Positions 26,819 through 35,839 of a DNA stretch of 64,000 nt are shown here, piece by piece. Position numbers and translations under genes: made by a program. The notes below the pieces were generated by a model. It ran no database searches, was not told the DNA's origin, and worked only from the letters and a program-made list of their open reading frames with translations. The DNA comes from Geomesophilobacter sediminis (GTDB taxonomy: Bacteria > Desulfobacterota > Desulfuromonadia > Geobacterales > Geobacteraceae), in contig NZ_JAEMHM010000009.1 of NCBI RefSeq assembly GCF_016458275.1, forward strand, positions 1 through 64,000, read 5' to 3'. Every line of letters begins with the position of its first letter. The first letter of the stretch is position 1.

Positions 26819-26880
26819 CAGAAGGAGCGGCATTCCTGCCGCGATTTGGCAGGTGATCCCAACCGGAATGCCGCTTCTAC
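26819..26880. repeat. REP-like inverted repeat (GGAGCGGCATTCC family)
   Basis: GAAGGAGCGGCATTCCTGCC at the left and its near complement GGAATGCCGCTTCTAC at the right, spaced by about 25 nt. Same family as 29679-29764, 30649-30870 and 55081-55151. Confidence 0.75.
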
Positions 26881-27032
26881 AACTAACGGTCACAACTGTT
26901 GCAGAATCCATCCAGGTGCCGCAGAAGTTGTGCAATTTGCTTTAAAAAGCGTGTCACTATCGCCCGATACTTACGACATTGTCAACAGCCAATGCACTGG
27001 TAACGCCGCCATTGGCGGGGCTCAATTACTCC

Positions 27033-27060
27033 TTGCTTTTTTCGACCGCTAGCATATGAT
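27033..27060 (+). promoter_or_regulatory. Probable sigma-70 promoter of trxA
   Basis: TTGCTT, a 16-bp spacer, then TATGAT (five of six consensus at -10). The start point would be about 30 bp before the trxA ATG. Confidence 0.5.
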
Positions 27061-27096
27061 GAACCTATTCAATTTTTCATCCAAGGAGAGGGTTAC

Positions 27097-27426
27097 ATGG
27101 CCAGTGAAAACGTTCTCGCATTCACCGACGACAACTTTGAGAAAGAAGTACTTCAGTCGGATCTTCCGGTGCTGGTAGATTTTTGGGCTACCTGGTGCGC
27201 CCCCTGCAAGGCGATTGCCCCCCTCATCGACACCGTCGCCTCCGAGTACGCAGGCAAGGTGAAAGTCGGCAAAGTGAACGTCGATGACAACCCGGCAACG
27301 CCGAGCAAATACGGGGTACGCGGCATCCCGACCGTCATTTTGTTCAAAGACGGCAAGGTGCTGGACCAGGTGGTCGGCGCAATCCCGAAAGCCCAGCTGG
27401 AAACTCTGATCAACAAGGCCCTTTAA
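27097..27426 (+). CDS. trxA: Thioredoxin
   Basis: A 109-residue cytoplasmic thioredoxin with the active site WCAPC in [16 protein letters not shown], the cis-proline loop [11 protein letters not shown], and no signal peptide. It reduces protein disulfides using electrons from thioredoxin reductase (not in this window). A strong AAGGAGAGG ribosome site precedes ATG. It is followed 24 bp later by a periplasmic thioredoxin-like protein, probably in the same transcript. Confidence 0.96.
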   Translation: MASENVLAFTDDNFEKEVLQSDLPVLVDFWATWCAPCKAIAPLIDTVASEYAGKVKVGKVNVDDNPATPSKYGVRGIPTVILFKDGKVLDQVVGAIPKAQLETLINKAL

Positions 27427-27449
27427 AAGGCCGCATCTAAAGAAGGCAT

Positions 27450-27989
27450 ATGAAAGGCAAGCAAGGTTTCAGTTTTAAACGCGCAGGACTGGCAGGCAAG
27501 AAGGTGTTGTTGCTGGCCGCGGCAGGGCTGTTGCTGTTCACGCAACCTGCGGCGGCCATTTTGCAAAAAGGCGAGCCCGCGCCGGCTATCAAGCTCGTCA
27601 CCACGTCGGGGCAGCCGCTGTCGTTGGCGAATTACCGGGGCTACGTCCTGGTGATGGATTTCTTCGCCACGTGGTGCGTCCCCTGTCGCGAAGCGATCCC
27701 GCACCTCAACGCGCTCAACATGAAGTACGGGAAGCAGGGGTTGCAGGTTTTGGGCGTCAGCGTGGACGACGGCGGTGAGCGGCTGGTGAAGAACTTTCTC
27801 GCCGAGAAAAGGGTGAACTACCCGGTGGCGATTGCCGGAGAGGACATGCAGACCGATTACGGGCTGCGTTCCATACCGACCATCTTCGTGATCAACAAAA
27901 AAGGCGTGATCGCGGAGCGTTTCCAAGGTTACTCCGACCAGACCGCCCGGGCGATGGAAGAGTCCATCAAGAGGCTCCTCGCCGAATAG
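27450..27989 (+). CDS. Exported TlpA/ResA-like thioredoxin
   Basis: A 179-residue protein with an N-terminal membrane-spanning signal (VLLLAAAGLLLFTQPAAA, about 18-36) and a TlpA/AhpC-TSA fold: MDFFATWCVPCREAIPHLNAL with active site WCVPC, and the cis-Pro loop RSIPTIFVIN. Such proteins reduce apocytochrome cysteines or other exported thiols so that heme can attach to CXXCH motifs, which suits the cytochrome-rich genome. It closes with a strong terminator. The exact substrate is inferred. Confidence 0.88.
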   Translation: MKGKQGFSFKRAGLAGKKVLLLAAAGLLLFTQPAAAILQKGEPAPAIKLVTTSGQPLSLANYRGYVLVMDFFATWCVPCREAIPHLNALNMKYGKQGLQVLGVSVDDGGERLVKNFLAEKRVNYPVAIAGEDMQTDYGLRSIPTIFVINKKGVIAERFQGYSDQTARAMEESIKRLLAE

Positions 27990-28022
27990 GCACCACCAGT
28001 CCAGCAAAGGGTGACAAAAAAG

Positions 28023-28057
28023 AACCCCCAAAGGCCGCAACGTCTTTTGGGGGTTTT
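28023..28057 (+). terminator. Terminator, probably bidirectional
   Basis: AACCCCCAAAG paired with CTTTTGGGGGTT, with T tracts on the plus side and an A tract before the stem that would give Ts on the minus strand. It serves trxA-tlpA and probably the convergent M23 peptidase gene. Confidence 0.85.
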
Positions 28058-28066
28058 CTCTTTTCC

Positions 28067-28118
28067 AGGACACAAAGGACACAAAGGACACAAGGGACAC
28101 AAAGGACACAAGGGACCT
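28067..28118. repeat. 9-bp tandem array (GGACACAAA/GGACACAAG)
   Basis: Six consecutive units of AGGACACAA with A/G variation, followed by T-rich TTGTTCA words up to 28160. Non-coding, in the gap between convergent genes. Confidence 0.85.
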
Positions 28119-28163
28119 ACTGCCTTTTATTGTTCACTGTTCCTTGTTCATTGTTCCTTGAAA

Positions 28164-28745
28164 TCACTGTCCTTCCCCGTCGGGGAGGATGGTGATCTCG
28201 CTGTTCCCGCCTTTGCCGCTGACATAATCCTCCACCCAGCCACCCACCTTATCCTGCACTGTCTGTTTCAGGTTATTCTCGACCCGAGCCCGCTGTTCCT
28301 TCGGCGTCCCGCCGATGTACCTCAGTTCGTAATGAACGTGCGGTCCGGTGGACCGGCCGGTGTTGCCGGAGAGGGCAATGACGGTCGTGCTGTCGACCAC
28401 GTCGCCGGCCTTTACCTTGATGGCGGAGTTGTGACCGTAGATGGTGACGTATCCGTTGCCGTGGTCGATGACAACCATCTCGCCGTAGCCTTTGTAGGTC
28501 CCGGCAAAATACACCGTCCCCCGCTCCACCGGGTGCACCGGGGTCCCCACCGGAACGGAGATGTCGTAGCCGTTGTGCCAGATCATCCTGCCGCTGCCGA
28601 ACGGGTCTACCCGCCATCCCACCCCCGAAGTGATCTTTCCGCCGTCGACGGGGGATTTGCGGGAAGCCAGTGCCTCACCTGCCGGCAGAAACGTCCCGGC
28701 CAGGGCCACGATAACCGCGAGCCGCTTCCAGAAAGGACTAGGCAT
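28164..28745 (-). CDS. M23-family peptidase, exported
   Basis: A 193-residue protein when started at MPSPFWKRLAVIVALAGTFL, which supplies a signal peptide. The longer frame is antisense-like sequence within lipA. The peptidase domain has zinc ligands in WHNGYDIS (HxxxD) and GPHVHYEL (HxH), with GYVTIYGHNS between. LytM-type proteins cut peptidoglycan cross-bridges or act as non-catalytic activators; the full ligand set here suggests activity. The start codon overlaps the lipA stop by 8 nt, so it is likely translationally coupled to lipA, an unusual functional pairing. Confidence 0.85.
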   Translation of the reverse strand: MPSPFWKRLAVIVALAGTFLPAGEALASRKSPVDGGKITSGVGWRVDPFGSGRMIWHNGYDISVPVGTPVHPVERGTVYFAGTYKGYGEMVVIDHGNGYVTIYGHNSAIKVKAGDVVDSTTVIALSGNTGRSTGPHVHYELRYIGGTPKEQRARVENNLKQTVQDKVGGWVEDYVSGKGGNSEITILPDGEGQ

Positions 28746-29619
28746 CGGGTGCCTCGCTCTGCGCAGGGGCATTTCCCCTCCCGTAATCCTCGGCATGGTA
28801 GGAGCTGCGCACGTACGGCCCGCTCTCGACGTGGAGAAAGCCAAGCGAGAGCGCGTGTTCGCGGTAGCGGTCGAAGAGTTCCGGCTCGACGAAACGCTGC
28901 ACCGGATGGTGCTGGCGGCTGGGCGCAAGATACTGCCCGAGGCTGAAGTACGCGCAGCCAACCTCACGCAGATCCCGCATGACCTGGAACAGCTCCCCCT
29001 CTTCCTCGCCCAGGCCGAGCATCACGCCGGACTTGGTCTTCAAGCCCGGGTCGAGACGCCGCGCCTCGTCGAGGAGATGCAAGGAGCGCCGGTAATCGGC
29101 ACCGGAGCGGATGTGGTAGAGCCTGGGAACGGTTTCGACGTTGTGTCCCAGGATATCGGGGCGGCTCGCCACCACCGTCGCCAGCGGCTCGCTCTTGCCA
29201 CCAAAGTCAGGGATCAGCAGCTCGATCTTGGTCTGCGGCGATTCGGCTCTGATGGCCGCGACCGTCGCGGCGTGAAGAACGGCACCGCCATCGGGGAGGT
29301 CGTCGCGGGTCGGGCTGGTGATGACGACGTGGGATAGCTTCAGCCGCGCCACCGCACGGGCCACGTTCATCGGCTCGACCGGGTCCGTCGGTCCCGGCGT
29401 TTCCTTGGAAACCGAGCAGAACGAGCAGAGGCGGGTGCAGATGCGCCCGAGGATGAGAAAGGTCGCCTGGTGCTTGCCGAAGCATTCGCTGATGTTCGGG
29501 CAGCGCGCCTGCTGGCAGACCGTGTTCAGGTTCAGCTCGCCAAGGAGTTGCTCCACGTGGGCGTGGGCGGACGGCGTGATTTTTTTCTGAAGCCATTCCG
29601 GCTTACGGACCAAGGTCAT
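28738..29619 (-). CDS. lipA: Lipoyl synthase
   Basis: A radical-SAM enzyme that inserts two sulfurs into protein-bound octanoyl groups, giving lipoyl cofactors. The 293-residue protein has the auxiliary cluster motif CQQARCPNISEC and the radical-SAM CTRLCSFC, plus VKSGVMLGLGE-like segments (TKSGVMLGLGEEE) and the RSSYHAE ending. The only sensible ATG is at 29617-29619, but the nearest GGAGG is 15 nt upstream, a long spacing. It serves GcvH encoded nearby and works after the octanoyltransferase encoded just upstream. Confidence 0.95.
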   Translation of the reverse strand: MTLVRKPEWLQKKITPSAHAHVEQLLGELNLNTVCQQARCPNISECFGKHQATFLILGRICTRLCSFCSVSKETPGPTDPVEPMNVARAVARLKLSHVVITSPTRDDLPDGGAVLHAATVAAIRAESPQTKIELLIPDFGGKSEPLATVVASRPDILGHNVETVPRLYHIRSGADYRRSLHLLDEARRLDPGLKTKSGVMLGLGEEEGELFQVMRDLREVGCAYFSLGQYLAPSRQHHPVQRFVEPELFDRYREHALSLGFLHVESGPYVRSSYHAEDYGRGNAPAQSEAPDA

Positions 29620-29678
29620 CGGGTCACCGAGAAGCCTCCGGGTGGAGGGCAAGGATAATTGGGTAATGGAGCCTACCC

Positions 29679-29764
29679 TGTGGGAGCGTCTTTCCAGGCG
29701 CGAATAACCGCAACCGCTGTCGGCGCCTGTGGCGGATCGCGCCAGGAATGGCGCTCCTACCAAG
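29679..29764. repeat. REP-like inverted repeat (GTGGGAGCG family)
   Basis: TGTGGGAGCGTCTTTCCAGG on the left pairs with CCAGGAATGGCGCTCCTACC on the right, with a GC-rich centre. It lies between the lipM and lipA genes. Confidence 0.75.
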
Positions 29765-29783
29765 GCCAGCGGCAAGTATAGCC

Positions 29784-30587
29784 TTAGCGATCGATCCCCT
29801 CAATATTCCAGCGGGTCGCGCGGTACTTCTCGCGGGTAAGCCGCTCGACCGCGTCCGCTTCCTGGGGAGACAACGAAACCGGAGTGAGCCGCACCCCGAG
29901 CGTCTCCTCAAACGCCTCCCGCAGCAACGTCTTGAGCCGATCCGGCTCGGTCTCCACCCCCAGTTCGGCAAGACTTGCCGCCCGTTCCGCGCCGGGAGAA
30001 GAATCGGTCACGTACGTAAGCCCAAGCGGCACCCGACTTTGCAGCGGGATCGACCCGTGCTGCAGGATCAGCCCGCGCGCCCTGCGCTGGGCGTTGCCGC
30101 CGAGCTTTCGCCCCTGCACCACGATGTCGCACTCCTCCTTGCCGGCAAAGCAAAAGGAGGTCCGGACCCCGAGCTGAGCACCTTCGGGATTGTGGTCGAT
30201 GGCGAAGGAAGGGTTCAGCCCGAGCTTTCGGTAGGCCCCCAACAGAAAGCCGCACAGCCGCCGGAAACCTGCCTTCACTCCGGCCCCCTCCCCGACCTGG
30301 TCCGGTCGGCAGACAATGCTGTAGGTGAGTTCGTCGGCATGGTAGATGATGCCGCCGCCGGTCATCCTCCGGACCACGGCGACGTCGTCGGCAGCGCAGC
30401 GGGGAAGATCCAGGGCGGTGGCGGCATCCTGGTAACGGCCGAGCGAGAGCGCCGGTGGGGACCAGCCGTAAAGCCGCAGCACCGGCTGCGAAGTGGCCGG
30501 GTCGAAGCAGGCGAGAAGCGCCTCATCCACCGCCATGTTCGCGGCCGCGTCCAGCGGTCCGGTATCTATGAGACGCCAGTGGGTCAA
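29784..30587 (-). CDS. lipM: Octanoyltransferase / lipoate-protein ligase family protein (LipM-like)
   Basis: Biotin/lipoate ligase-fold protein that transfers an octanoyl or lipoyl group to acceptor proteins such as GcvH. Signatures are the N-terminal WRLIDTGPLDAAANMAVDEA, RRMTGGGIIYHADE, then CFAGKEECDIVVQGRKLGGN, where a cysteine precedes the K(L/I)GGNAQ motif as in LipM-type enzymes. The start is uncertain: the TTG at 30585-30587 with GAGG upstream gives 267 residues, and a GTG four codons earlier is possible. The longer ATG frame translates REP repeats and is rejected. It is followed by lipA. Confidence 0.82.
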   Translation of the reverse strand: MTHWRLIDTGPLDAAANMAVDEALLACFDPATSQPVLRLYGWSPPALSLGRYQDAATALDLPRCAADDVAVVRRMTGGGIIYHADELTYSIVCRPDQVGEGAGVKAGFRRLCGFLLGAYRKLGLNPSFAIDHNPEGAQLGVRTSFCFAGKEECDIVVQGRKLGGNAQRRARGLILQHGSIPLQSRVPLGLTYVTDSSPGAERAASLAELGVETEPDRLKTLLREAFEETLGVRLTPVSLSPQEADAVERLTREKYRATRWNIEGIDR

Positions 30588-30648
30588 GGGTCTGAGCACC
30601 TCGTGGGTTAAAAGTTTTCCCGCAGGAGACGATGCGGCCACAAACTCC

Positions 30649-30870
30649 GTAGGAGCGACATTCTTGTCGCGAGCGAGAGTCTTGTCGCGAGCGAGAGTCT
30701 TTGGATCAGCAACCAGGTCGCCTGCCCGGGGGGAGGCAGTCGTCACCGCCATTGGCGGATCGCGCCAGGAAAGGCGCTCCCATAGTAAGGCCGATGATCG
30801 CGACAGGAATGTCGCTCCTACCGTAAGGGGGATGATCACGACCAGGAATGTAGCGCCTACCGCGTTCGGC
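30649..30870. repeat. Cluster of REP-like elements
   Basis: At least four units with GTAGGAGCGACATTCTTGTC or CGCCAGGAAAGGCGCTCCCA and their complements, plus two copies of TCTTGTCGCGAGCGAGAGTC in tandem. The cluster separates the gcv operon from the lipoate genes. Confidence 0.8.
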
Positions 30871-30901
30871 ATCCAAACGCGGGTGGATTCCACAAAATGA
30901 A

Positions 30902-30932
30902 GCGACCTCCGGTAACCATCCCCGGAGGTCGC
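30902..30932 (-). terminator. Terminator of the gcv operon
   Basis: An 11-bp perfect stem (GCGACCTCCGG with CCGGAGGTCGC, loop of 9) lies 110 bp after the gcvPB stop and is followed by TTCATTTTG on the minus strand. Confidence 0.75.
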
Positions 30933-31041
30933 GCTCATTACTCTGAATGTTTCCTGTGCGACTTCTCCGGTGTAACCAGCGGACAGAGTAGCACAGCTGC
31001 GGCTTTCCCGGCCATAGGAAAACCGCTGGGCGCGGACAAGC

Positions 31042-32481
31042 CTAAAGCTCGCAGCAGACCTGCAGCGCCCGGGCCGCCCGGGTTTCGTCGAGCCGCCCGA
31101 CCGGTGTGGTCACCGGAGCGTCGTGCAACTCCTCGGGACGGGTCCGCGCCACCTCGGCCGCCTCGAGCATGACGGCGATAAACGAGTCCATGGTCTGCTT
31201 GCTCTCGGTCTCGGTTGGCTCGATCATGATCGCCTCTTTCACGTTGAGCGGGAAGTAGACGGTCGGCGGGTGGAAGCCGCGGTCGATCAGGTACTTGGCG
31301 ATGTCGATCGCGTGCACCCCGTCTTTCAGCTGGCGCGAGGCGGAGAAGACGCATTCATGCATGCAGGTGATGTCGAAGGGAAGCTCGTACTCCTCCTTCA
31401 AGCGCGCCATCATGTAGTTGGCGTTCAGGACCGCCTGCTCGCTCACCTCGATCAGCCCTTCCCGCCCCAGCATGGTGATGTAGGCGAAGGCCCGCGCCAT
31501 GATGGCGAAATTGCCGAAGAAGTCGGAGACCCGGCCGATCCCCTCGGGATGGGCCTCCACGCCAAAGGTTCCGTCCGCCCCCTTCACCACGCGCGGGGTC
31601 GGGAGGTACGGGATCAGGTGGGATTTCACCCCGACCGGGCCGCTGCCCGGGCCGCCGCCGCCATGCGGGGTGCCGAAGGTCTTGTGCAGGTTGACGTGGA
31701 TGACGTCGAAGCCGACGTCGCCGGGGCGGACCTTGCCGAGGATAGCGTTCAGGTTCGCGCCGTCGTAGTAAACGAGCGCGCCGGCCTGGTGGGCGATCTC
31801 GCAGATCTCGGCGATGTGCGGATTGAAGATGCCCAGGGTGTTGGGGCAGGTCATCATCACCGCCGCCACCTGATCGTTCATCGCGGCCCGGAAGGCATCG
31901 AGGTCCATGTCGCCGTAGGGTGCGGTGGGGATGGTGACGATCTCGTACCCCGCCATCGCCGCACTGGCCGGGTTGGTGCCGTGCGAAGAGTCCGGAACGA
32001 TGACGTAGCGCCGGTTCTGCCCGCGCGCCTTGTGGTAGGCGGCGATCACCATGATCCCGGTCATCTCGCCATGGGCGCCGGCCAAGGGCTGGGTGGTCAC
32101 CTCGTCCATGCCGGTGATCTCGGCAAGTTGCTGCTCGAGGCCGTGGATCAGGGAGAGCGGTCCCTGGACCTTTTCCGGCCCGCCGGGAAGCAGCGCCAGC
32201 ACCGGATGGCTGTCGGCGAAGAGCGAGCCGGCGTTTTCCATCACCTTGGCGTTGTACTTCATGGTGCAGGAGCCCAGCGGGTAGAAGTTGGTGTCGACGG
32301 AGTAGTTTCTCCGGGAAAGGCCGGTGAAATGCCGCACCAGGTCGAGCTCCGCCACCTCGGGGAGCGCGGCCGGCTCGGCCCGGCGCAAGGATTGCGGCAG
32401 CGGCGCCGCCTTGGGCACGTCGGAAACCGGGATGCGCACCCCGCTGCGGCCGGAAACGGACAGTTCGTAGATCAGTTTCAT
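31042..32481 (-). CDS. gcvPB: Glycine dehydrogenase (decarboxylating) subunit 2
   Basis: The C-terminal half of the P-protein in organisms with a split enzyme, 479 residues. It decarboxylates glycine with PLP and passes aminomethyl to lipoyl-GcvH. The PLP-lysine segment is [18 protein letters not shown], with [12 protein letters not shown] near the N-terminus and [14 protein letters not shown] in the middle. Its start overlaps the gcvPA stop as ATGA, so the subunits are made in step. Last gene of the operon. Confidence 0.96.
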   Translation of the reverse strand: MKLIYELSVSGRSGVRIPVSDVPKAAPLPQSLRRAEPAALPEVAELDLVRHFTGLSRRNYSVDTNFYPLGSCTMKYNAKVMENAGSLFADSHPVLALLPGGPEKVQGPLSLIHGLEQQLAEITGMDEVTTQPLAGAHGEMTGIMVIAAYHKARGQNRRYVIVPDSSHGTNPASAAMAGYEIVTIPTAPYGDMDLDAFRAAMNDQVAAVMMTCPNTLGIFNPHIAEICEIAHQAGALVYYDGANLNAILGKVRPGDVGFDVIHVNLHKTFGTPHGGGGPGSGPVGVKSHLIPYLPTPRVVKGADGTFGVEAHPEGIGRVSDFFGNFAIMARAFAYITMLGREGLIEVSEQAVLNANYMMARLKEEYELPFDITCMHECVFSASRQLKDGVHAIDIAKYLIDRGFHPPTVYFPLNVKEAIMIEPTETESKQTMDSFIAVMLEAAEVARTRPEELHDAPVTTPVGRLDETRAARALQVCCEL

Positions 32482-33809
32482 AGTGCCCCCTCCAAAAGAC
32501 CGGCCAGACGCTCGATCTCCGCCTTGGTCCGTTTCTCGGTCACGGTCACCACCAGTTCCTTATCCCGCCCTTCATAGTAGGGTGCGAGCGGAAGCCCCGC
32601 CGCGATCCCCTGGGTAAGGAGCTTTTCCACGACCTCGGCCGCGGGCCTGGCAAGGGTGAGGGTGAACTCGTTGAAGGTGGCGCCCCGGTTGGCGACCGTG
32701 ACCCCCTTGATGCCGGAGAAGACCGACTTGGCGTACTCGCTTTTGTCGTAGTTCAGCGCCGCGAGCTCGCTCAGCCCCTCTTTGCCCAGGGCCGACATGA
32801 AGATCAGGCCGCGCAGCGCGCAGAGGCTCTGGTTGGAGCAGATGTTGGAGGTCGCCTTGTGCCGCTTGATGTGCTGTTCCCGGGCCTGGAGGGTCAGGAC
32901 GTAGCCGCGGCGGCCGAGCTTGTCGACGGTCTCGCCGATGATGCGTCCCGGAATGTTGCGGATGTACTGCTTGGTCGTGGTGATGAACCCGAAGTAGGGT
33001 CCCCCGAAGGAGAGCGGGTTCCCGAGGCTCTGCCCGTCCCCCACCACGATGTCCGCCCCCATTTCCCCCGGGGTTTTGATCAGGCCCAGGGCCACCGGGT
33101 AGGAGCCGACCACGAGGAGCGCCCCGTGCTGGTGCGCCTTCTTGGCCAGTTCGGTGAAATCGGTTACGCTCCCGAAGAAGTTGGGGTTTTGGACGATGAC
33201 CGCGGCGGTTTCGTCGGTGATGGCGGCCATGAGGCGGTCCATGGCCGGCTCGCAGCCGTCCGGGGCTATCACCTCCGAATGCGCCGACAGGCTGTGCAGG
33301 TATCCCTGGACCACCTCGCGGTGGAACGGGTTCACCGAGGCATCGACCACGATGCTGTTGCGCCCGGTGATCCGCAGCGCCATCAGCGCGGCCTCGGCAA
33401 GGGCGGTCCCGCCGTCGTAGAGGGAGGCATTGGAAACCTCCATGCCGGTCAACCGGCAGATCGAGCTCTGGTATTCATAGAGCGCCTGGAGGGTCCCCTG
33501 CGCGCATTCCGGCTGGTACGGCGTGTAGGCGGTGTAGAACTCGGCGCGCCCGGAGAGATGATCCACCACCGCCGGAACGATGTGGTCGTAGAGCCCGCCG
33601 CCGATGAAGTTGGTGATCTCCTGACCCGAGGCCGCGGCCTTCTCCTTCATGATCCGCATCAGCTCGAACTCGGAGAGCCCGGCGGGAAGGTCGAAGGACT
33701 TGGCGCGCAGCTTGTCCGGGATCGCGGAGAAGAGCTCCTCCACGCTGCCGACCCCGATCACCGCCAGCATTTCCCGGATCTCGTCCGGGGTGTTCGGACA
33801 GTATCCCAT
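32478..33809 (-). CDS. gcvPA: Glycine dehydrogenase (decarboxylating) subunit 1
   Basis: The N-terminal half of the split P-protein, 443 residues. Signatures are [39 protein letters not shown], the GGTALAEA motif and [16 protein letters not shown]. It forms the heterotetramer with subunit 2. ATG starts 1 nt before the preceding gcvH stop region, so the genes are tightly packed (gcvT-gcvH-gcvPA-gcvPB). No glycine riboswitch was visible upstream of the operon. Confidence 0.96.
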   Translation of the reverse strand: MGYCPNTPDEIREMLAVIGVGSVEELFSAIPDKLRAKSFDLPAGLSEFELMRIMKEKAAASGQEITNFIGGGLYDHIVPAVVDHLSGRAEFYTAYTPYQPECAQGTLQALYEYQSSICRLTGMEVSNASLYDGGTALAEAALMALRITGRNSIVVDASVNPFHREVVQGYLHSLSAHSEVIAPDGCEPAMDRLMAAITDETAAVIVQNPNFFGSVTDFTELAKKAHQHGALLVVGSYPVALGLIKTPGEMGADIVVGDGQSLGNPLSFGGPYFGFITTTKQYIRNIPGRIIGETVDKLGRRGYVLTLQAREQHIKRHKATSNICSNQSLCALRGLIFMSALGKEGLSELAALNYDKSEYAKSVFSGIKGVTVANRGATFNEFTLTLARPAAEVVEKLLTQGIAAGLPLAPYYEGRDKELVVTVTEKRTKAEIERLAGLLEGAL

Positions 33810-33810
33810 G

Positions 33811-34185
33811 TTATTCGAGCCCCTTGAGGAACTGCTGGTAAGCGGCGGCGTCCATCAGTGCGGCCAGTTCACCCGCGTCGACACCCTCCAGGCGGCAGAC
33901 CCACCCCTTCTCCTCGGCGCTTTCGTTCACCAGCTCCGGGGCGGCGTCGAGCGCGTCGTTCACCGCGACCACCTTGCCCGAGACCGGGGCGTAGATGTCG
34001 CTGGCGGCCTTGACCGACTCGATCCCGGCCAGGGTATCGAACTGCTTCACCGCCTTGCCGATCTTGGGAAGTTCGACGAAGGTGATGTCGCCCAGTTCGT
34101 GCGCGGCATGCTCGCTGATCCCGACCGTCCCGGTGGCGCCGTCCAACTCAACCCACTCGTGCTCTTTGGTGTAGTACTTGGCCAT
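33811..34185 (-). CDS. gcvH: Glycine cleavage system H protein
   Basis: A 124-residue lipoyl carrier protein that shuttles the aminomethyl group between P and T proteins. The lipoylated lysine lies in [19 protein letters not shown]. The N-terminus [11 protein letters not shown] is typical. It would be the substrate of the lipoyl genes encoded at 28738-30587. Sits between gcvT (42-bp gap) and gcvPA. Confidence 0.97.
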   Translation of the reverse strand: MAKYYTKEHEWVELDGATGTVGISEHAAHELGDITFVELPKIGKAVKQFDTLAGIESVKAASDIYAPVSGKVVAVNDALDAAPELVNESAEEKGWVCRLEGVDAGELAALMDAAAYQQFLKGLE

Positions 34186-34227
34186 CTGTCCATCCTCCTC
34201 GTAAGTAAATAAACAGCTGAAATCCGA

Positions 34228-35319
34228 TCAGGAGCGCAGCGATCCCCCGGCATAGAACGGGAGCTCCACCACGGTTGCGTCCATTTCCACTCGTTCGTGC
34301 TTGATTACCAGGCGCTTGCCGAGTTCCGCGACCTCGGGGGCGACGAGGCCGAGCCCGATGCCGCAGCCGAGCATGGGCGAGAAGGCGCCGCTGGTGACGG
34401 TGCCGACGTTTTTGCCGTCGCAGTGGATCTCGTAATGGTGGCGCGGCGAGCGGCGCGAATCGACCTTGAAGGCAACCTTCTTCTTGGGCGAGCCCTGGCT
34501 CTGCTCCTTGAGAATGGCCTCCTTGCCGACGAACGACTTGTCGAGGTTGACGAAGGCCATAAGCTGCGCCGAAAGGGGCGTGGTCACGTCGTCGAGGTCG
34601 TTGCCGTAGAGGGAGTAGCCGACTTCGAGGCGGAGCAGGTCGCGGGCTCCCAGCCCGGCGGGCTCGACCCGCGCGTCTTTGAGGAGGAGATCCCACAGCT
34701 CGCGCACCTTCGGCGCCGGAATGAAGATTTCGTACCCCAGCTCGCCGGTGTACCCGGTGCGGCTGACCAAGGCATCGACCCCGAGGATCTTTTTCCGGAT
34801 GAATTTGAAGAAGGGGATTTCCGCGATGTCGGACCCCAGGTGCTCGACCAGCACCTCGCGGGAGAGCGGGCCCTGGAGGTCGAGCTTTCCGGTGGCGTCG
34901 GAGATGTCGGTGAGAAGTGCGGGATTCTTGAGACGGGAACTGATGACGGCGAAGTCGTTGGCGATGGTGGCGGCGTTCACCACGATCATCACCTCGTCCT
35001 CCGCCAGGCGGAAGACGATGAGATCGTCGATCACCCCACCCTTTTCGTTGAGCAGGAAACCGTAGCGCGAGCGCCCGACCGGGATCCCCTTGACGGAAAA
35101 GGTGAAGACGTCCTCCAGGCCGCTGGCCACGATGTCGCCTTTGAAGAGGAACTCACCCATGTGACAGATGTCGAAGAGGGCCGCCTTCTCCCGGCACCAC
35201 TTGTGTTCGGCGATGATGCCGGAATACTGGATCGGCATCAGCCATCCGCCGAAGGGCGCCATCAGCGCCTTCAGCCCCTCATGTTCCTTCACCAGCGGCG
35301 TGGATTTCAGCTCGTCCAT
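34228..35319 (-). CDS. gcvT: Glycine cleavage system T protein (aminomethyltransferase)
   Basis: Transfers the one-carbon unit from aminomethyl-GcvH to tetrahydrofolate. A 363-residue protein started at MDELKSTPLV, right after an AGGGGGGG site; an in-frame ATG 22 codons earlier lacks support. Typical segments are FGGWLMPIQYSGIIAEH, CDICHMGEF-like FDICHMGEF, RTGYTGELGYEIF and DLLRLEVGYSLYGND. First gene of the gcv operon. Confidence 0.96.
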   Translation of the reverse strand: MDELKSTPLVKEHEGLKALMAPFGGWLMPIQYSGIIAEHKWCREKAALFDICHMGEFLFKGDIVASGLEDVFTFSVKGIPVGRSRYGFLLNEKGGVIDDLIVFRLAEDEVMIVVNAATIANDFAVISSRLKNPALLTDISDATGKLDLQGPLSREVLVEHLGSDIAEIPFFKFIRKKILGVDALVSRTGYTGELGYEIFIPAPKVRELWDLLLKDARVEPAGLGARDLLRLEVGYSLYGNDLDDVTTPLSAQLMAFVNLDKSFVGKEAILKEQSQGSPKKKVAFKVDSRRSPRHHYEIHCDGKNVGTVTSGAFSPMLGCGIGLGLVAPEVAELGKRLVIKHERVEMDATVVELPFYAGGSLRS

Positions 35320-35444
35320 AGCCCCCCCTTTTGGCAAAACAAAATGCGTATATTTAAGAAGATCGCCGCCGTTTGTAAACAACATTTTCCCGGTTGTTCA
35401 TATTTCTTTGCCGGCGGTCCGGAATCCCTTCCTGTTTTAACTAC

Positions 35445-35472
35445 TTGCCAATTTTGGCCATATGACTATAAT
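35445..35472 (+). promoter_or_regulatory. Sigma-70-type promoter
   Basis: TTGCCA, 16-bp spacer, TATAAT. The start would be about 35479, giving a very short leader before the ATG at 35495, which has a GAGGAGGAGG ribosome site. Confidence 0.65.
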
Positions 35473-35494
35473 CAGACATCTTTGAGGAGGAGGC

Positions 35495-35833
35495 ATGGAA
35501 AAGGCCGCCCTGGTGGAAAAAACGCGCGATGCCCTGAGGCCTTTCGAAACGGCGAACGTCGTCGATTTCGTGAAACACCTCACGGTGAAAAGCGCCATCA
35601 CCAACCCGTGGTTCGTCACGGTCTTTTTGATCCTGGCCTTCTACGCGATCATCAAGCGTTCGAAGTTCGTGCTGAGCGTGCTGTTCACCGCCTGTGCGCT
35701 GTTATTGCTCATCCACTACACGCTTCCCACCGACAGCGAAGGACTCACCCTCTCCTCCACCCTACCCTTTGCATTTGGCGGCTTGGCCATCGGCGCAGTG
35801 CTGATCTATCTCTATTTCATCAAGACGGAGTAA
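35495..35833 (+). CDS. Small membrane protein of unknown function
   Basis: A 112-residue protein I do not recognise. A charged N-terminal 40 residues is followed by three predicted membrane segments (about 41-57, 59-76 and 90-108), ending IYLYFIKTE. It begins a plus-strand run with an HgdB-like and an HgdC-like protein; the next start is 7 nt past its stop, so it is almost surely co-transcribed with them. A link to their function is possible but not shown. Confidence 0.75.
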   Translation: MEKAALVEKTRDALRPFETANVVDFVKHLTVKSAITNPWFVTVFLILAFYAIIKRSKFVLSVLFTACALLLLIHYTLPTDSEGLTLSSTLPFAFGGLAIGAVLIYLYFIKTE

Positions 35834-35839
35834 CACCCA

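Noticed and set aside
26940-26975. Sigma-28 promoter before trxA
   Set aside because: TAAA and a CCGATAC-like word occur, but the spacing and the extra C do not fit, unlike the two real matches near the chemotaxis genes.
35320-35494. Glycine riboswitch ahead of the gcv operon
   Set aside because: I saw no tandem aptamer-like structure or conserved core in the short leader.
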